Source: Sphingomicrobium marinum
GTDB lineage: Bacteria > Pseudomonadota > Alphaproteobacteria > Sphingomonadales > Sphingomonadaceae
Assembly: GCF_026157105.1 (NCBI RefSeq)
Contig: NZ_JANPVQ010000001.1
Coordinates: forward strand, 675,501-739,500
Length of the DNA: 64,000 nt
Direction of reading: 5' to 3'
The notes beneath the pieces are model-generated. The model ran no database searches. It worked only from the letters and a program-made list of their open reading frames with translations, and was not told the DNA's origin. A program made the position numbers and the translations under genes. Every line of letters begins with the position of its first letter. Within the stretch, counting starts at the first letter, position 1. Positions 8,603-17,475 of the stretch are shown here, piece after piece.

Positions 8603-8631
8603 TTGACTCTTCAGGAGGGCAAACCTAGATA
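8603..8631 (+). promoter_or_regulatory. Sigma-70 promoter of the rpsM-rpsK-rpoA-rplQ operon
   Basis: TTGACT (8603-8608), a 17-base spacer, then TAGATA (8626-8631): one mismatch from consensus in each hexamer and ideal spacing. Transcription would start near 8638, giving a leader of about 130 bases before rpsM. The position behind a divergent gene implies this operon is transcribed independently of the other ribosomal-protein operons. Confidence 0.75.
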
Positions 8632-8644
8632 GCGCGCATCCCGA

Positions 8645-8685
8645 CGGACGTGGAACCGGCGGCGCAGCTTTGCGTCCGCCTTTTT
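8645..8685 (+). promoter_or_regulatory. Terminator-like hairpin with a competing pairing in the rpsM leader
   Basis: Inside the predicted leader, GGCGG plus CGCA (8658-8666) can pair with TGCG plus CCGCC (8671-8680) around a GCTT loop, with one bulged T, followed directly by TTTTT (8681-8685). This looks like an intrinsic terminator. CGGACG (8645-8650) can instead pair with CGTCCG (8673-8678), which would break the terminator stem. The arrangement is what an attenuator would look like; no function has been shown. Confidence 0.45.
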
Positions 8686-8766
8686 GCGTTTGAAACGGGG
8701 CAACGCTTTGAGATGGGGCTGCCACATTGTGCCGGACGCCCTGTGGAGCCGAGGAGACTTTGTTTT

Positions 8767-9135
8767 ATGGCACGTATTGCCGGGGTAAACATCCCGACCA
8801 ACAAGCGCGTTGAAATCGCGCTGACGTACATCCATGGCATCGGTCACACGACCGCCAAGGAAATCACCAAGAAGCTGAAGATCAAGCCGGAAACCCGCGT
8901 TTCGGACCTGACGGACCAGGAAATCCTGCACATCCGTGAGACGATCGACGCGGATCATACCGTCGAAGGCGATCTTCGTCGCGAACACGCGATGAACATC
9001 AAGCGCCTGATGGATCTCGCCTGCTACCGCGGCCTGCGTCATCGCAAGGGCCTGCCGGTTCGTGGCCAGCGCACGCACACCAATGCGCGCACCCGCAAGG
9101 GCAAGGCCAAGCCGATCGCTGGCAAGAAGAAGTAA
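8767..9135 (+). CDS. rpsM: 30S ribosomal protein S13
   Basis: Component of the small-subunit head that contacts the P-site tRNA and helps form the intersubunit bridge. The 122-residue product begins [10 protein letters not shown] and ends in the basic tail typical of S13. I use the ATG at 8767; the upstream in-frame extension lies inside the leader. A GAGGAGA Shine-Dalgarno precedes it. First gene of rpsM-rpsK-rpoA-rplQ; the adk/secY genes that often precede it in related genomes are absent here, replaced by a divergent hydrolase gene. Confidence 0.98.
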   Translation: MARIAGVNIPTNKRVEIALTYIHGIGHTTAKEITKKLKIKPETRVSDLTDQEILHIRETIDADHTVEGDLRREHAMNIKRLMDLACYRGLRHRKGLPVRGQRTHTNARTRKGKAKPIAGKKK

Positions 9136-9176
9136 GCGCTCCGCCGCTTCAGCTTTTTTAGAAGGATTTCTTTATT

Positions 9177-9566
9177 ATGGCACGTGAACCGCAACGCGTT
9201 CGTCGCCGGGAACGTAAAAATATCACGGCTGGCGTCGCGCATGTGAACGCCTCGTTCAACAACACCATGATCACCATCACCGATGCGCAGGGCAATGCGA
9301 TCAGCTGGTCGAGCGCCGGCATGATGGGCTTCAAGGGCTCGCGCAAGTCGACCCCCTATGCCGCGCAGGTTGCCGCCGAAGATGCCGGCAAGAAGGCGCA
9401 GGAACATGGTGTTCGCACGCTGGAAGTCGAAGTGAAGGGCCCCGGTTCGGGTCGCGAAAGCGCGCTGCGCGCGCTGCAGGCGGTGGGTTTCACCATCACC
9501 TCGATCCGCGACGTGACGCCGATTCCGCACAACGGTGTTCGTCCGTCCAAGCGTCGCCGCGTCTAA
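9177..9566 (+). CDS. rpsK: 30S ribosomal protein S11
   Basis: Small-subunit platform protein that binds 16S rRNA near the E site. The 129-residue protein has the core [15 protein letters not shown] and the C-terminal motif [19 protein letters not shown], both typical of S11. It lies 41 bases after rpsM and 100 before rpoA. The Shine-Dalgarno AGAAGG is well placed. Confidence 0.98.
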   Translation: MAREPQRVRRRERKNITAGVAHVNASFNNTMITITDAQGNAISWSSAGMMGFKGSRKSTPYAAQVAAEDAGKKAQEHGVRTLEVEVKGPGSGRESALRALQAVGFTITSIRDVTPIPHNGVRPSKRRRV

Positions 9567-9630
9567 GCGCTGATATCCGCCAGCAGGGCCAAACGTCGGC
9601 CTTGTTGGTCTGAAAAGTTAGAGACATCAC

Positions 9631-9648
9631 GGCGGGGGACGCCCCGCC
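9631..9648 (+). promoter_or_regulatory. GC-rich hairpin in the rpsK-rpoA spacer
   Basis: GGCGGGG (9631-9637) pairs perfectly with CCCCGCC (9642-9648) around a GACG loop. It ends a few bases before the rpoA Shine-Dalgarno. No T run follows, so it is not an intrinsic terminator; mRNA stability, processing or translational tuning of rpoA are possible roles. Confidence 0.4.
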
Positions 9649-9666
9649 ACCAAGGTAAGGAAACCT

Positions 9667-10719
9667 ATGTCGATCAACGCGAAAAACTGGCAGGAACTCA
9701 AGAAGCCCAACGGTCTGGAGCGCAAGCCCGGGACCGATGCGAAGCGCAAAGCTACCTTCGTCGCCGAACCGCTCGAGCGCGGCTTTGGCATGACGCTGGG
9801 CAACTCGCTGCGCCGCGTGCTTCTGTCCAGCCTGCAGGGTGCCGCCGTCACCTCGATCAAGATCGAAGGCGTGCTGCATGAATTTTCCTCGCTCGCCGGT
9901 GTGCGCGAGGACGTGACCGATATCGTCATCAACGTGAAGCAGATCGCACTCAAGATGGAAGGCGAAGGCCCCAAGCGGCTGCAGCTTTCGGCGACGGGTC
10001 CGGGTGAAGTCACCGCGGGCCAGATCGCGGTCACCGGTGACATCGAAGTCACCAACCCCGATCTCGTCATCTGCCATCTCGACGAAGGCGCGACGCTCAA
10101 CATGGAACTGACTGCTGACGTCGGCTCGGGCTATGTCCCGGCAGCGATGAACCGTCCGGCCGATGCGCCGATCGGCCTCATCCCCGTCGACAGCCTGTTC
10201 TCGCCGATCAAGCAGGTCGCCTACAAGGTCGAGAACACCCGCGTCGGGCAGGAGCTCGATTACGACAAGCTCTCGCTCACCATCGAAACCGATGGCACGG
10301 TGACCCCGGAAGACGCGGCGGCCTATGCCGCGCGCATCCTCCAAGACCAGCTCCAGCTGTTCGTCCACTTCGACGACAGCGCGATCGCGCCGGCGCCGGC
10401 CCCGCAGCAGGGCGGCGCGGAAGGTGGCCAGGACACCAACCAGCTCAACCGTTACCTCCTCAAGAAGGTGGACGAGCTGGAACTTTCGGTGCGCAGCGCC
10501 AACTGCCTCAAGAACGACAATATCATCTATATTGGCGATCTCGTGCAGAAGACCGAAGCCGAGATGCTCCGCACGCCGAACTTCGGCCGCAAGAGCCTCA
10601 ACGAGATCAAGGAAGTCCTTGCCTCGATGGGCCTGCGCCTTGGCATGGAAATCCCGGGCTGGCCGCCGGAGAACATTGAAGAGATGGCGAAGAAGCTGGA
10701 GCAGGAACTGCTCGGCTAA
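9667..10719 (+). CDS. rpoA: DNA-directed RNA polymerase subunit alpha
   Basis: Scaffold for polymerase assembly and target of activators and UP elements. The 350-residue protein has an N-terminal dimerisation domain (about 1-235, with [18 protein letters not shown] near residue 40), a linker with an Ala/Pro/Gln-rich stretch (about 240-255), and a C-terminal domain (about 262-335) with the helix-hairpin-helix pattern [18 protein letters not shown]. It follows rpsK and precedes rplQ, as in most bacteria. Confidence 0.98.
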   Translation: MSINAKNWQELKKPNGLERKPGTDAKRKATFVAEPLERGFGMTLGNSLRRVLLSSLQGAAVTSIKIEGVLHEFSSLAGVREDVTDIVINVKQIALKMEGEGPKRLQLSATGPGEVTAGQIAVTGDIEVTNPDLVICHLDEGATLNMELTADVGSGYVPAAMNRPADAPIGLIPVDSLFSPIKQVAYKVENTRVGQELDYDKLSLTIETDGTVTPEDAAAYAARILQDQLQLFVHFDDSAIAPAPAPQQGGAEGGQDTNQLNRYLLKKVDELELSVRSANCLKNDNIIYIGDLVQKTEAEMLRTPNFGRKSLNEIKEVLASMGLRLGMEIPGWPPENIEEMAKKLEQELLG

Positions 10720-10737
10720 CACGCCAAATGGGGTATG

Positions 10738-10760
10738 GGCGGCGCCCCTTTATCGCCGCC
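10738..10760 (+). promoter_or_regulatory. GC-rich hairpin in the rpoA-rplQ spacer
   Basis: GGCGGCG (10738-10744) is complementary to CGCCGCC (10754-10760) with a nine-base loop. There is no T run behind it. It is similar in size and placement to the hairpin before rpoA, suggesting a shared role in processing or stability of the operon mRNA (inference). Confidence 0.35.
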
Positions 10761-10809
10761 TGGGACGGGGTACCTCACACGGCCCCGCCACGAACTGAAG
10801 GAAAAGATT

Positions 10810-11226
10810 ATGCGCCATCGTGTTGGCCATCGTAAATTGCAGCGGACTTCGACCCATCGTGCGGCGCTTTTGCGCAACATGAGCGCGGCGCTGATCAAGC
10901 ATGAGCAGATCAAGACCACGCTCGCCAAGGCGAAGGAACTGCGTCCCTACACCGAGAAGCTGGTGACCCTTGCCAAGAAGGGTGGCCTTTCCAACCGCCG
11001 CCTCGCGCATGGCAAGATCATGGACGAGACGCAGGAAAAGAAGCTCTTCGAAGTGCTCGCCGAGCGCTACAAGGACCGTGACGGCGGCTATTGCCGCGTG
11101 ATCAAGGCGGGCATCCGCAAGTCGGACGCGGCGCAGATGGCGATCATCGAATTCGTCGATCGCGACGTCGATGCCAAGGGCCAGGATTCGGGTCCGGTGG
11201 AAATGGACGAAGAAGCGGACGCCTAA
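10810..11226 (+). CDS. rplQ: 50S ribosomal protein L17
   Basis: Large-subunit protein near the exit-tunnel region. The 138-residue protein begins [20 protein letters not shown], the standard L17 N-terminus, and ends in an acidic tail. I use the ATG at 10810 with the GAAGGAAAAG Shine-Dalgarno; the in-frame start at 10735 lies in the spacer hairpin. Last gene of the operon, followed by a strong terminator. Confidence 0.98.
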   Translation: MRHRVGHRKLQRTSTHRAALLRNMSAALIKHEQIKTTLAKAKELRPYTEKLVTLAKKGGLSNRRLAHGKIMDETQEKKLFEVLAERYKDRDGGYCRVIKAGIRKSDAAQMAIIEFVDRDVDAKGQDSGPVEMDEEADA

Positions 11227-11250
11227 GGCTCGCGACTTCGGATAAGTAAA

Positions 11251-11286
11251 GGGCGCCGCGGGGATCACCTGCGGCGCCCTTTTTCT
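11251..11286 (+). terminator. Intrinsic terminator of the rpsM operon
   Basis: GGGCGCCGC (11251-11259) pairs with GCGGCGCCC (11271-11279) around an 11-base loop, followed by TTTTTCTTT. The convergent adhesin gene ends at 11293. Confidence 0.9.
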
Positions 11287-11292
11287 TTGTCG

Positions 11293-14200
11293 TCAGAGGC
11301 CGATCGAGACGCCGACCTTCGCGGTGACCTTGCCGTCGCCGGTATTGGCGGCGACACCCGCGCCTAGCCCGATGCGGTCCGACAGGCGGCCGCCGATGGT
11401 GCCTGCGACGCCCTGCTGGCCCCCATGCGAGGCTGCGCCGATATTGAGCACCAGCGGCTGGTCCGGAAGCGCGACGATCGGAGCGAGCGCGGCCGCCGCA
11501 GCGATGCCGCCATCGATCCCGTCAAGCTCGCCTTCGAGGAAGGCGACACGCTGATCGAGCGCGGCGAGATCGGCTTCGTGCGCGAGCATGGTGCCCTGGA
11601 AGGCGAGGCTCATCCGGTCGACCGACGCCGCCGACGCTGCTGCACCGCGACCCAGCGTGCCGTTGGCATCGACGGTCACGACATCGACAGGGCCGACCTG
11701 CGCGGCGGTGGAGGCATCGATATCACCGATCGCCACCGAGCTGCCCGCGCCGCCGATCATGACCTGCTTGTCGCGCGTGGTTGTGGCGTTGGCGCCGATG
11801 GCGGTCGACACCGCGTGCGTGACGTTGGCCTGGAAGCCAATCGCAGTACTTTGGCTGCGCGTAACGACTGCGCTTCGCCCCACGGCCGTGGAGCCTTCGC
11901 CGCCCGACTGGGCGTTGGAGCCCACAGCCACCGCCGCGATGTTGGTCGCCTGCGCGACTTCGCCGATGGCGGTGGCATTGGTAGCGCTGGCAATCGAGCC
12001 GCGGCCGATCGACATCGAATTCACGCCGGTGGCCTTGGCCGAAGAGCCGATCGCGGTGGCGCGGAAGACGGTCGCTTCGGTGCGGCGGCCGAGCGCCAGC
12101 CCTTCCGCGCCGGTTGCCGAGGCAAGGAAGCCGATAACGGTCGATTCGGTGCCCGATGCCGAAGCCCCAATGGCAAGCGCTGTCGAACGCGCGCCGCTGG
12201 CATTGGTGTCGACGCCCAGCGCGAGGGCATATTCACCGCTCGCCTGAGCGCCCAAATTATTTGCGTCGGCAAAGGCATCGGTCTCGACACTGTCACCGCC
12301 AATGGCGATGCCGCCTTTGCCTGTAGCCCGCGACGAGTAGCCGATTGCGCTCGACCGAGTGCCGGTCGCGTCGGCGTCGAGGCCGAAGGCGGACGAACCT
12401 TCGCCACCTGCATCGGAAGCAAAACCCACCGCAACCGAGTTCAGCGCGACTGCCTGTGCAGCAAGGCCGATGGCGATAGCGTTGCCTGCCGACGCTTCCG
12501 CCGAGCGGCCGAGCGCTACGGTGTTGTTGCCTTGCGCAGACGCCAGCTGGCCGATGCTGACGCTGCTGCTGCCGTTGGCGGTCGTGTTAGCACCGACGGC
12601 AAGCGAGCCGCCCCCGCTTGAATTGGCGAGGAAGCCGAGCGCCATTGACGAGGTGTCATTAGCGACTGCATCGGCACCGATGGCAATCGAAAGCGATCCG
12701 ATAGCGTTGGCACCGACATTGTCAGCATCATTCACCGTGTCGCTGCCGATAGCGATAGAGCGTTCGCCCTGCGCTCCGGCCTGCGCGCCCAGGGCCGTGG
12801 CATAGAGCCCGCTGGCATTGGCGCTTTCGCCGAGTGCCGAAGCGCCCTCAAGCACCGCGTTGCTATTTGACCCAAGCGCTACGGAGAAGCCGCCGCCTGC
12901 GTTGGCGCTGGTGCCGAGCGCGGTTGCGAGTTGTGAGGAAGCGGCTGCACCGTCACCAAGAGCGACGGACCGCGTCCCGCTGGCGCTGGCGTTGTTGCCG
13001 GCCGCAAGCGACTGCTGACCACCTGCGCTGGCGTTAGAACCGAGCGCGGCTGCGAATTGGCCGGCTGCTTGCGAGAGATACCCGACAGCTGTCGCTTGTT
13101 CGCCAGTCACGGTGGTGAAGTGACCGATCGCGATGGCATCGAAACCGCTTGCTGCGCTATCGCCGCCAATCGCGATGGCCCCGCCGACGGCGGTTGCGCC
13201 CGTGCCGTTGAGATCGCCATCGCCCCCGATCGCAACCGATACGAAACCAGCGGCGCTACCCAAACCGATGGCGACACCTGATTCGCCCGACGCGTTCGAA
13301 GATTCGCCAATGGCGATGGCGTCGGTGCCTGTCGCACTTGCGACGGGACCGTCCGAATTGATGTCGATATAGTCGGTGGTGGCCTCGATCGTTGCGACAT
13401 TGGAGGCAACCGCATCGACGTAGGCTTTGTTGGCAGCATCCGTGGCGTTGAGGGGCGCATCGACGTTGGTGATACGGCGTTCGCTGCCGACGCTGCCGAC
13501 CGATACCGTGTTGGCTTCCGTCGCTACCGAGCTTGCACCAAGCGCTACCGAGTTGAAGGCCGTCGTTGAGGCGCCGTAGCCCACGGCAGTGCTGAAATCG
13601 ACCGAAGCCGATGCGCCGTTGCCGACCGCTGTGCCGCCGATGAAGGCCGTCGCATTTCGTCCTATCGCCGCGCCATCCATGGTTGCGCTGGCGCTTTCGC
13701 CGACGGCTAGTCCCGCATCGCCGGCAGACGCGTTCATGCCGATGGCAATGGCAGTGATCGGCCCCGGACCGTTAAAGCCGGTCGCGCTAGCATTCTGGCC
13801 AATGGCGATCGAGGCATCACTGCCGGTACTGGCATTGTCGCCGAGCGAGACTGCGCCGTTTCCGAGGCTCTGTGCGCCGGTGCCTAGCGCAACGGAAGAT
13901 ACACCGCTCGCTTGCGCGTCCGAACCGACCGCAACCGCATTCGTCGCCGTGGCAAAAGCTCCGTCCGTGTCGATATCGCCTCCATCTGCGCCAATGGCGA
14001 TTGCACCGATCGCACCAGCGTCGGCTCCAGCGCCGAGGGCAACAGATCGTCTCGATGTCGCTTGTGCGCCCTCACCTACGGCCGTTGCCGCATCGGCTGA
14101 AGCGTTGGCGCTAGCGCCGAGCGCGGTGCTCCCTGTGCCGACCGCGCTGGTGAGCGAGCCAATTGCGGTGCCACTTGCACCGCTCGCGACTGCGCCGTTA

Positions 14201-14775
14201 CCCATCGCCGAACTATTCGGACCGCCTGCTAGCGCGACGTTACCGACGGCGGTGGCACCATCGCTGCCGGCTGACGAGTTGGCGCCGATCGCGATGCCGC
14301 TGCTGCCGCTAGCCGCCGCGAAACCGCCGATGGCGATCGATTGATCACTGGTGGCCTGCGCCGAATAGCCCATGGCAACGGCGAAGATGGCGGTGGCGTC
14401 GCTGAAGGCGCCGATCGAGGTGGCGCTCGTCGCGGTGGCGCCGGCCTGGTAGCCGAGCGCGGTGGTGCCGCCGTGGGTGGCCTGCGCGAGGCTGCCGATG
14501 GCGCTGGCGCCGATCTGCCCCGTGCGGTCGAAATCGGTGTCGTCCCCGGCCTGTGCTTGATAGCCGATCGCAACGGTGTGATTGTCTTCGGCCTTGGCAT
14601 CGGTGCTGCAGGCAAGCGCGGTGTCGTCACCCAAGCTCACGGCGCCCCCGGTGCCGTCCAGCAATCCGTTACCATTTATATCCAGCAAGCAATCTTCGGC
14701 CGCCGCAGGGGTGGCAAGGGCAGTCGAAAGGGCAATCGCGCCAATGGCGGCGCTCGAAAGATACAGTTTGCGCAT
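11293..14775 (-). CDS. YadA-like trimeric autotransporter adhesin
   Basis: Surface adhesin of the type V secretion class, 1160 residues. There is a Sec signal peptide (MRKLYLSSAAIGAIALS, cut after PAAAE or nearby). Residues about 60-425 and again about 480-1000 consist of 14-residue head repeats of the form A-IG--A-A-G--S-A-G. Around 425-450 a neck-like motif (RRITNV...TDAANKAYVD) separates the two heads. Residues about 1045-1085 form a short coiled-coil stalk, and the last 70 residues match the trimeric beta-barrel anchor (VLNIGAASHGGQQGVA, then GGRLSDRIGLGAG). The stalk is very short for so large a head. The ATG at 14775 has GAGGAG before it; the frame extends to 14838 without support. Confidence 0.9.
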   Translation of the reverse strand: MRKLYLSSAAIGAIALSTALATPAAAEDCLLDINGNGLLDGTGGAVSLGDDTALACSTDAKAEDNHTVAIGYQAQAGDDTDFDRTGQIGASAIGSLAQATHGGTTALGYQAGATATSATSIGAFSDATAIFAVAMGYSAQATSDQSIAIGGFAAASGSSGIAIGANSSAGSDGATAVGNVALAGGPNSSAMGNGAVASGASGTAIGSLTSAVGTGSTALGASANASADAATAVGEGAQATSRRSVALGAGADAGAIGAIAIGADGGDIDTDGAFATATNAVAVGSDAQASGVSSVALGTGAQSLGNGAVSLGDNASTGSDASIAIGQNASATGFNGPGPITAIAIGMNASAGDAGLAVGESASATMDGAAIGRNATAFIGGTAVGNGASASVDFSTAVGYGASTTAFNSVALGASSVATEANTVSVGSVGSERRITNVDAPLNATDAANKAYVDAVASNVATIEATTDYIDINSDGPVASATGTDAIAIGESSNASGESGVAIGLGSAAGFVSVAIGGDGDLNGTGATAVGGAIAIGGDSAASGFDAIAIGHFTTVTGEQATAVGYLSQAAGQFAAALGSNASAGGQQSLAAGNNASASGTRSVALGDGAAASSQLATALGTSANAGGGFSVALGSNSNAVLEGASALGESANASGLYATALGAQAGAQGERSIAIGSDTVNDADNVGANAIGSLSIAIGADAVANDTSSMALGFLANSSGGGSLAVGANTTANGSSSVSIGQLASAQGNNTVALGRSAEASAGNAIAIGLAAQAVALNSVAVGFASDAGGEGSSAFGLDADATGTRSSAIGYSSRATGKGGIAIGGDSVETDAFADANNLGAQASGEYALALGVDTNASGARSTALAIGASASGTESTVIGFLASATGAEGLALGRRTEATVFRATAIGSSAKATGVNSMSIGRGSIASATNATAIGEVAQATNIAAVAVGSNAQSGGEGSTAVGRSAVVTRSQSTAIGFQANVTHAVSTAIGANATTTRDKQVMIGGAGSSVAIGDIDASTAAQVGPVDVVTVDANGTLGRGAAASAASVDRMSLAFQGTMLAHEADLAALDQRVAFLEGELDGIDGGIAAAAALAPIVALPDQPLVLNIGAASHGGQQGVAGTIGGRLSDRIGLGAGVAANTGDGKVTAKVGVSIGL

Positions 14776-15041
14776 GAGATACTCCTCACACGGCGGTCGG
14801 GCCATCCGCCTTTTCAAAGGTGCGAGGAGACGGCACACCCCCCAGCCCGTTGGCGGACAGCCTTGCGCATGGGTCCGAAACGGACAAGTTGCATTGGATC
14901 AATCTCTCACTTTAATTTTGGTCTTGTTGCATGATCACCACATGTGCGCGGCGCGTCTGATCGCCACGATCGACTGGGTGGACAAGCGCACTGCACCTGC
15001 GCCACATCGTCTTCAATTCATTGAAGATTGGAGTAATTCGC
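14776..15041. promoter_or_regulatory. Divergent control region between the adhesin and S9 peptidase genes
   Basis: A 266-base gap with an AT-richer core (about 14885-14945). It holds two copies of a GTTGCAT-GATCA element in the same orientation: GTTGCATTGGATCA at 14888-14901 and GTTGCATGATCA at 14926-14937, starting 38 bases apart. It also holds a perfect inverted repeat CTTCAAT-TC-ATTGAAG at 15011-15026 just before the peptidase Shine-Dalgarno. No convincing -35/-10 pair was identified for either gene. The repeats may be operators. Confidence 0.35.
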
Positions 15042-17285
15042 ATGCGTATCGTCCGTTCCGCTGTAGTCCTTTCCCTCCTGAGCACCGCTGCCTGTGTCGA
15101 GCAACGCATCGAGCCTGCATCGCAACTGCCGGATGGTGATCCATTGGCAAGCGCAAAGACTACCGCGCACGCGCCCGACGCCGAGCCCGCTGCGGACCTG
15201 GTGCAGGCCGATGGCGACATGATCGGCATCGTATATCCGCAGACGCGCAAGGGCGACGTCGTCGAGACGATCCACGGTGTGACCGTCGCCGATCCGTATC
15301 GCTGGCTCGAAAATGACGTGCGCGAGGACGCCGAGGTCGCCCAGTGGGTCGACGCGCAAAACGAGGTTTCGGGCGCGTTCCTTGACGCGCTGCCGGGGAC
15401 GCAGTGGTTCAAGGAGCGGATGACCGCGCTTTATGATTACGAGCGCATCGGCGTGCCGACCAGCCGCGAGGGCGAGTATTTCTATTCCAAGAATGACGGG
15501 CTGCAGCCGCAATCGGTGCTCTATGTCCGCCGCGGGCTCGATGGCGATGAGCGGGTGCTAATTGATCCCAATACATGGAGCGATGACGGGGCGACCGCAC
15601 TGGCCGAATATGTACCGAGCGAGGATGGCAGCAAGCTGCTCTACGCGATCCAGGATGGCGGGTCCGACTGGCGCACACTCAAAGTCCTCGACGTCGCGAC
15701 GGGCGAGATCCTGGACGACACGATCGAGTGGGTGAAGTTCTCCAGCCTCGATTGGGCTAAGGACGGGTCGGGCTTTTACTACAGCCGTTTCCCCGCGAGC
15801 GAGGAGGGCGGCAAGTTCATCGGGCTCAACACCAACCAGGCGGTCTATTTCCACCGGCTGGGTACGAGCCAGGATGATGACCAGCTGGTCTTTGCGCGGC
15901 CCGACAATCCTGATCTCAACAACACCGCGACCGTTTCGGATGACGGGCGCTACCTGATCACCTCGTCCTCCACCGGAACCGATGGTTGGGAAACCGCCGT
16001 CATCGATCTCGCCACTCACCGGATGAAGGCGGTCGTGATCGAACCGGGCGTGGATTACGAAACCAGCTATGTCGGCAATGACGGCTCGACCTTCTTTTTC
16101 CAGACCAATCGCGATGCCCAGCGCGGCGGTATCTTCAAGGTCGACATCGACGATCCCGAGCTGGCCCGCACGTGGGTGATCCCCGAAGATCAGGCGGTGT
16201 TGATCGATGCCGATCATGTCGGCGGCCGATTGATCGCGCAGTATCTGGTCGATGTGAAATCGGAAGCGCGCATCTACGACATGAATGGCACGATGCTGCG
16301 CACGGTTGACCTGCCGGGCATCGGCAGCGCGGGCGGCTTTGGCGGATCTCCCGATAAGCCGGAGACGTTCTACAGCTTCTCGAGCTTCGGACGGCCATCG
16401 ACGATCTATCGCTACGATATCGACAGCGGGACCAGCGAAGTTTGGGCGGCTCCTGAAGTTGCTTTCGATCCCGACAATTATGTCACCGAACAAGTGTTCT
16501 ACACGAGCAAGGATGGCACGCGCATCCCGATGTTCATCACGAAGCGGGCCGACGTGACGGGGCCGGTCCCGACCCTGCTCTACGGCTATGGCGGCTTCAA
16601 CATTTCGGTGCGGCCGGGCTTTTCGCCGACGCGGATTGCCTGGATGGATGCGGGCGGCGCCTATGCCGTGGCGAACATCCGCGGCGGCGGCGAATATGGC
16701 AAGGCGTGGCACGATGGCGGGCGGCGCTTCAACAAGCAGAACGTGTTCGACGATTTCGCGGCGGCGGGCGAATGGCTCAAGGCCAATGGCGTGACGACGG
16801 CCGACGGTCTGGCGATCGAAGGGCGCTCGAACGGTGGCCTGCTCGTTGGTGCCTCGATCAACCAGCGCCCCGACCTGTTCGATGCGGGTCACGCGGCGGT
16901 TGGCGTCATGGACATGGTGCGTTTCGACCAGTTTACCGCCGGGCGCTACTGGGTCGACGATTATAATTACCCCGCCAAAGAGCAGGACTTCAAACACAAC
17001 CTGACCTTTTCGCCCTATCATAATGTGAAGGCGCAGATCGATTATCCGGCGGTGCTGGTGACGACCGCTGACACCGATGATCGCGTCGTTCCGGGGCACA
17101 GCTTCAAATATGTCGCGATGCTGCAGGAAAAAGCCGGCCCGGGCGACGAGCCGCTGCTGATCCGGATCGAGACGCGCGCCGGCCATGGCTCGGGCAAGCC
17201 GACCGACAAGATCATCGAGGAAGCCGCCGACGTGGCGGCGTTCCTGGCGCATTTCACCGGGCTGAAGACCCCGCAAGGCGAATAG
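15042..17285 (+). CDS. Prolyl oligopeptidase family (S9) serine peptidase, predicted lipoprotein
   Basis: Cleaves short peptides, typically after proline. The 747-residue protein has an N-terminal signal ending in STAAC (Cys18), suggesting lipid attachment, although Thr at -3 is not ideal. A seven-bladed propeller region spans about 60-480. The alpha/beta hydrolase domain follows, with Ser596 in GRSNGG, Asp residues in DTDDRVVP (677-680) and His715 in RAGHGSGKP. The ATG at 15042 has GGAG eight bases before it; a TTG at 15021 in frame lies inside an inverted repeat and was not chosen. Monocistronic with its own terminator. Confidence 0.92.
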   Translation: MRIVRSAVVLSLLSTAACVEQRIEPASQLPDGDPLASAKTTAHAPDAEPAADLVQADGDMIGIVYPQTRKGDVVETIHGVTVADPYRWLENDVREDAEVAQWVDAQNEVSGAFLDALPGTQWFKERMTALYDYERIGVPTSREGEYFYSKNDGLQPQSVLYVRRGLDGDERVLIDPNTWSDDGATALAEYVPSEDGSKLLYAIQDGGSDWRTLKVLDVATGEILDDTIEWVKFSSLDWAKDGSGFYYSRFPASEEGGKFIGLNTNQAVYFHRLGTSQDDDQLVFARPDNPDLNNTATVSDDGRYLITSSSTGTDGWETAVIDLATHRMKAVVIEPGVDYETSYVGNDGSTFFFQTNRDAQRGGIFKVDIDDPELARTWVIPEDQAVLIDADHVGGRLIAQYLVDVKSEARIYDMNGTMLRTVDLPGIGSAGGFGGSPDKPETFYSFSSFGRPSTIYRYDIDSGTSEVWAAPEVAFDPDNYVTEQVFYTSKDGTRIPMFITKRADVTGPVPTLLYGYGGFNISVRPGFSPTRIAWMDAGGAYAVANIRGGGEYGKAWHDGGRRFNKQNVFDDFAAAGEWLKANGVTTADGLAIEGRSNGGLLVGASINQRPDLFDAGHAAVGVMDMVRFDQFTAGRYWVDDYNYPAKEQDFKHNLTFSPYHNVKAQIDYPAVLVTTADTDDRVVPGHSFKYVAMLQEKAGPGDEPLLIRIETRAGHGSGKPTDKIIEEAADVAAFLAHFTGLKTPQGE

Positions 17286-17305
17286 GCCAGCGAGTTTTCG
17301 CAATG

Positions 17306-17337
17306 AAGCGTCGGCGCGATGGCGTCGGCGCTTTTTT
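17306..17337 (+). terminator. Intrinsic terminator after the S9 peptidase gene
   Basis: AAGCGTCGGCGC (17306-17317) pairs with GCGTCGGCGCTT (17322-17333), including two G-U wobbles, around a four-base loop and followed by a T run to 17337. Confidence 0.8.
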
Positions 17338-17475
17338 GCGTGTGCAATCCTGAACATTTCCCAACCCGTGCGTTCAGCATGACCTCAGTCGCTATCTGGT
17401 AGAACAGCATCAACACTGGCGGAAAACGTGGATTTTTTCGCGATTCGCCGGGCGTCACGGACAAGGAGAAGCAAC

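Noticed and set aside
11900-14300. Repetitive DNA that could be mistaken for a CRISPR array or minisatellite
   Set aside because: The periodicity is that of 14-residue YadA head repeats inside one intact reading frame; repeats are degenerate and have no spacers.
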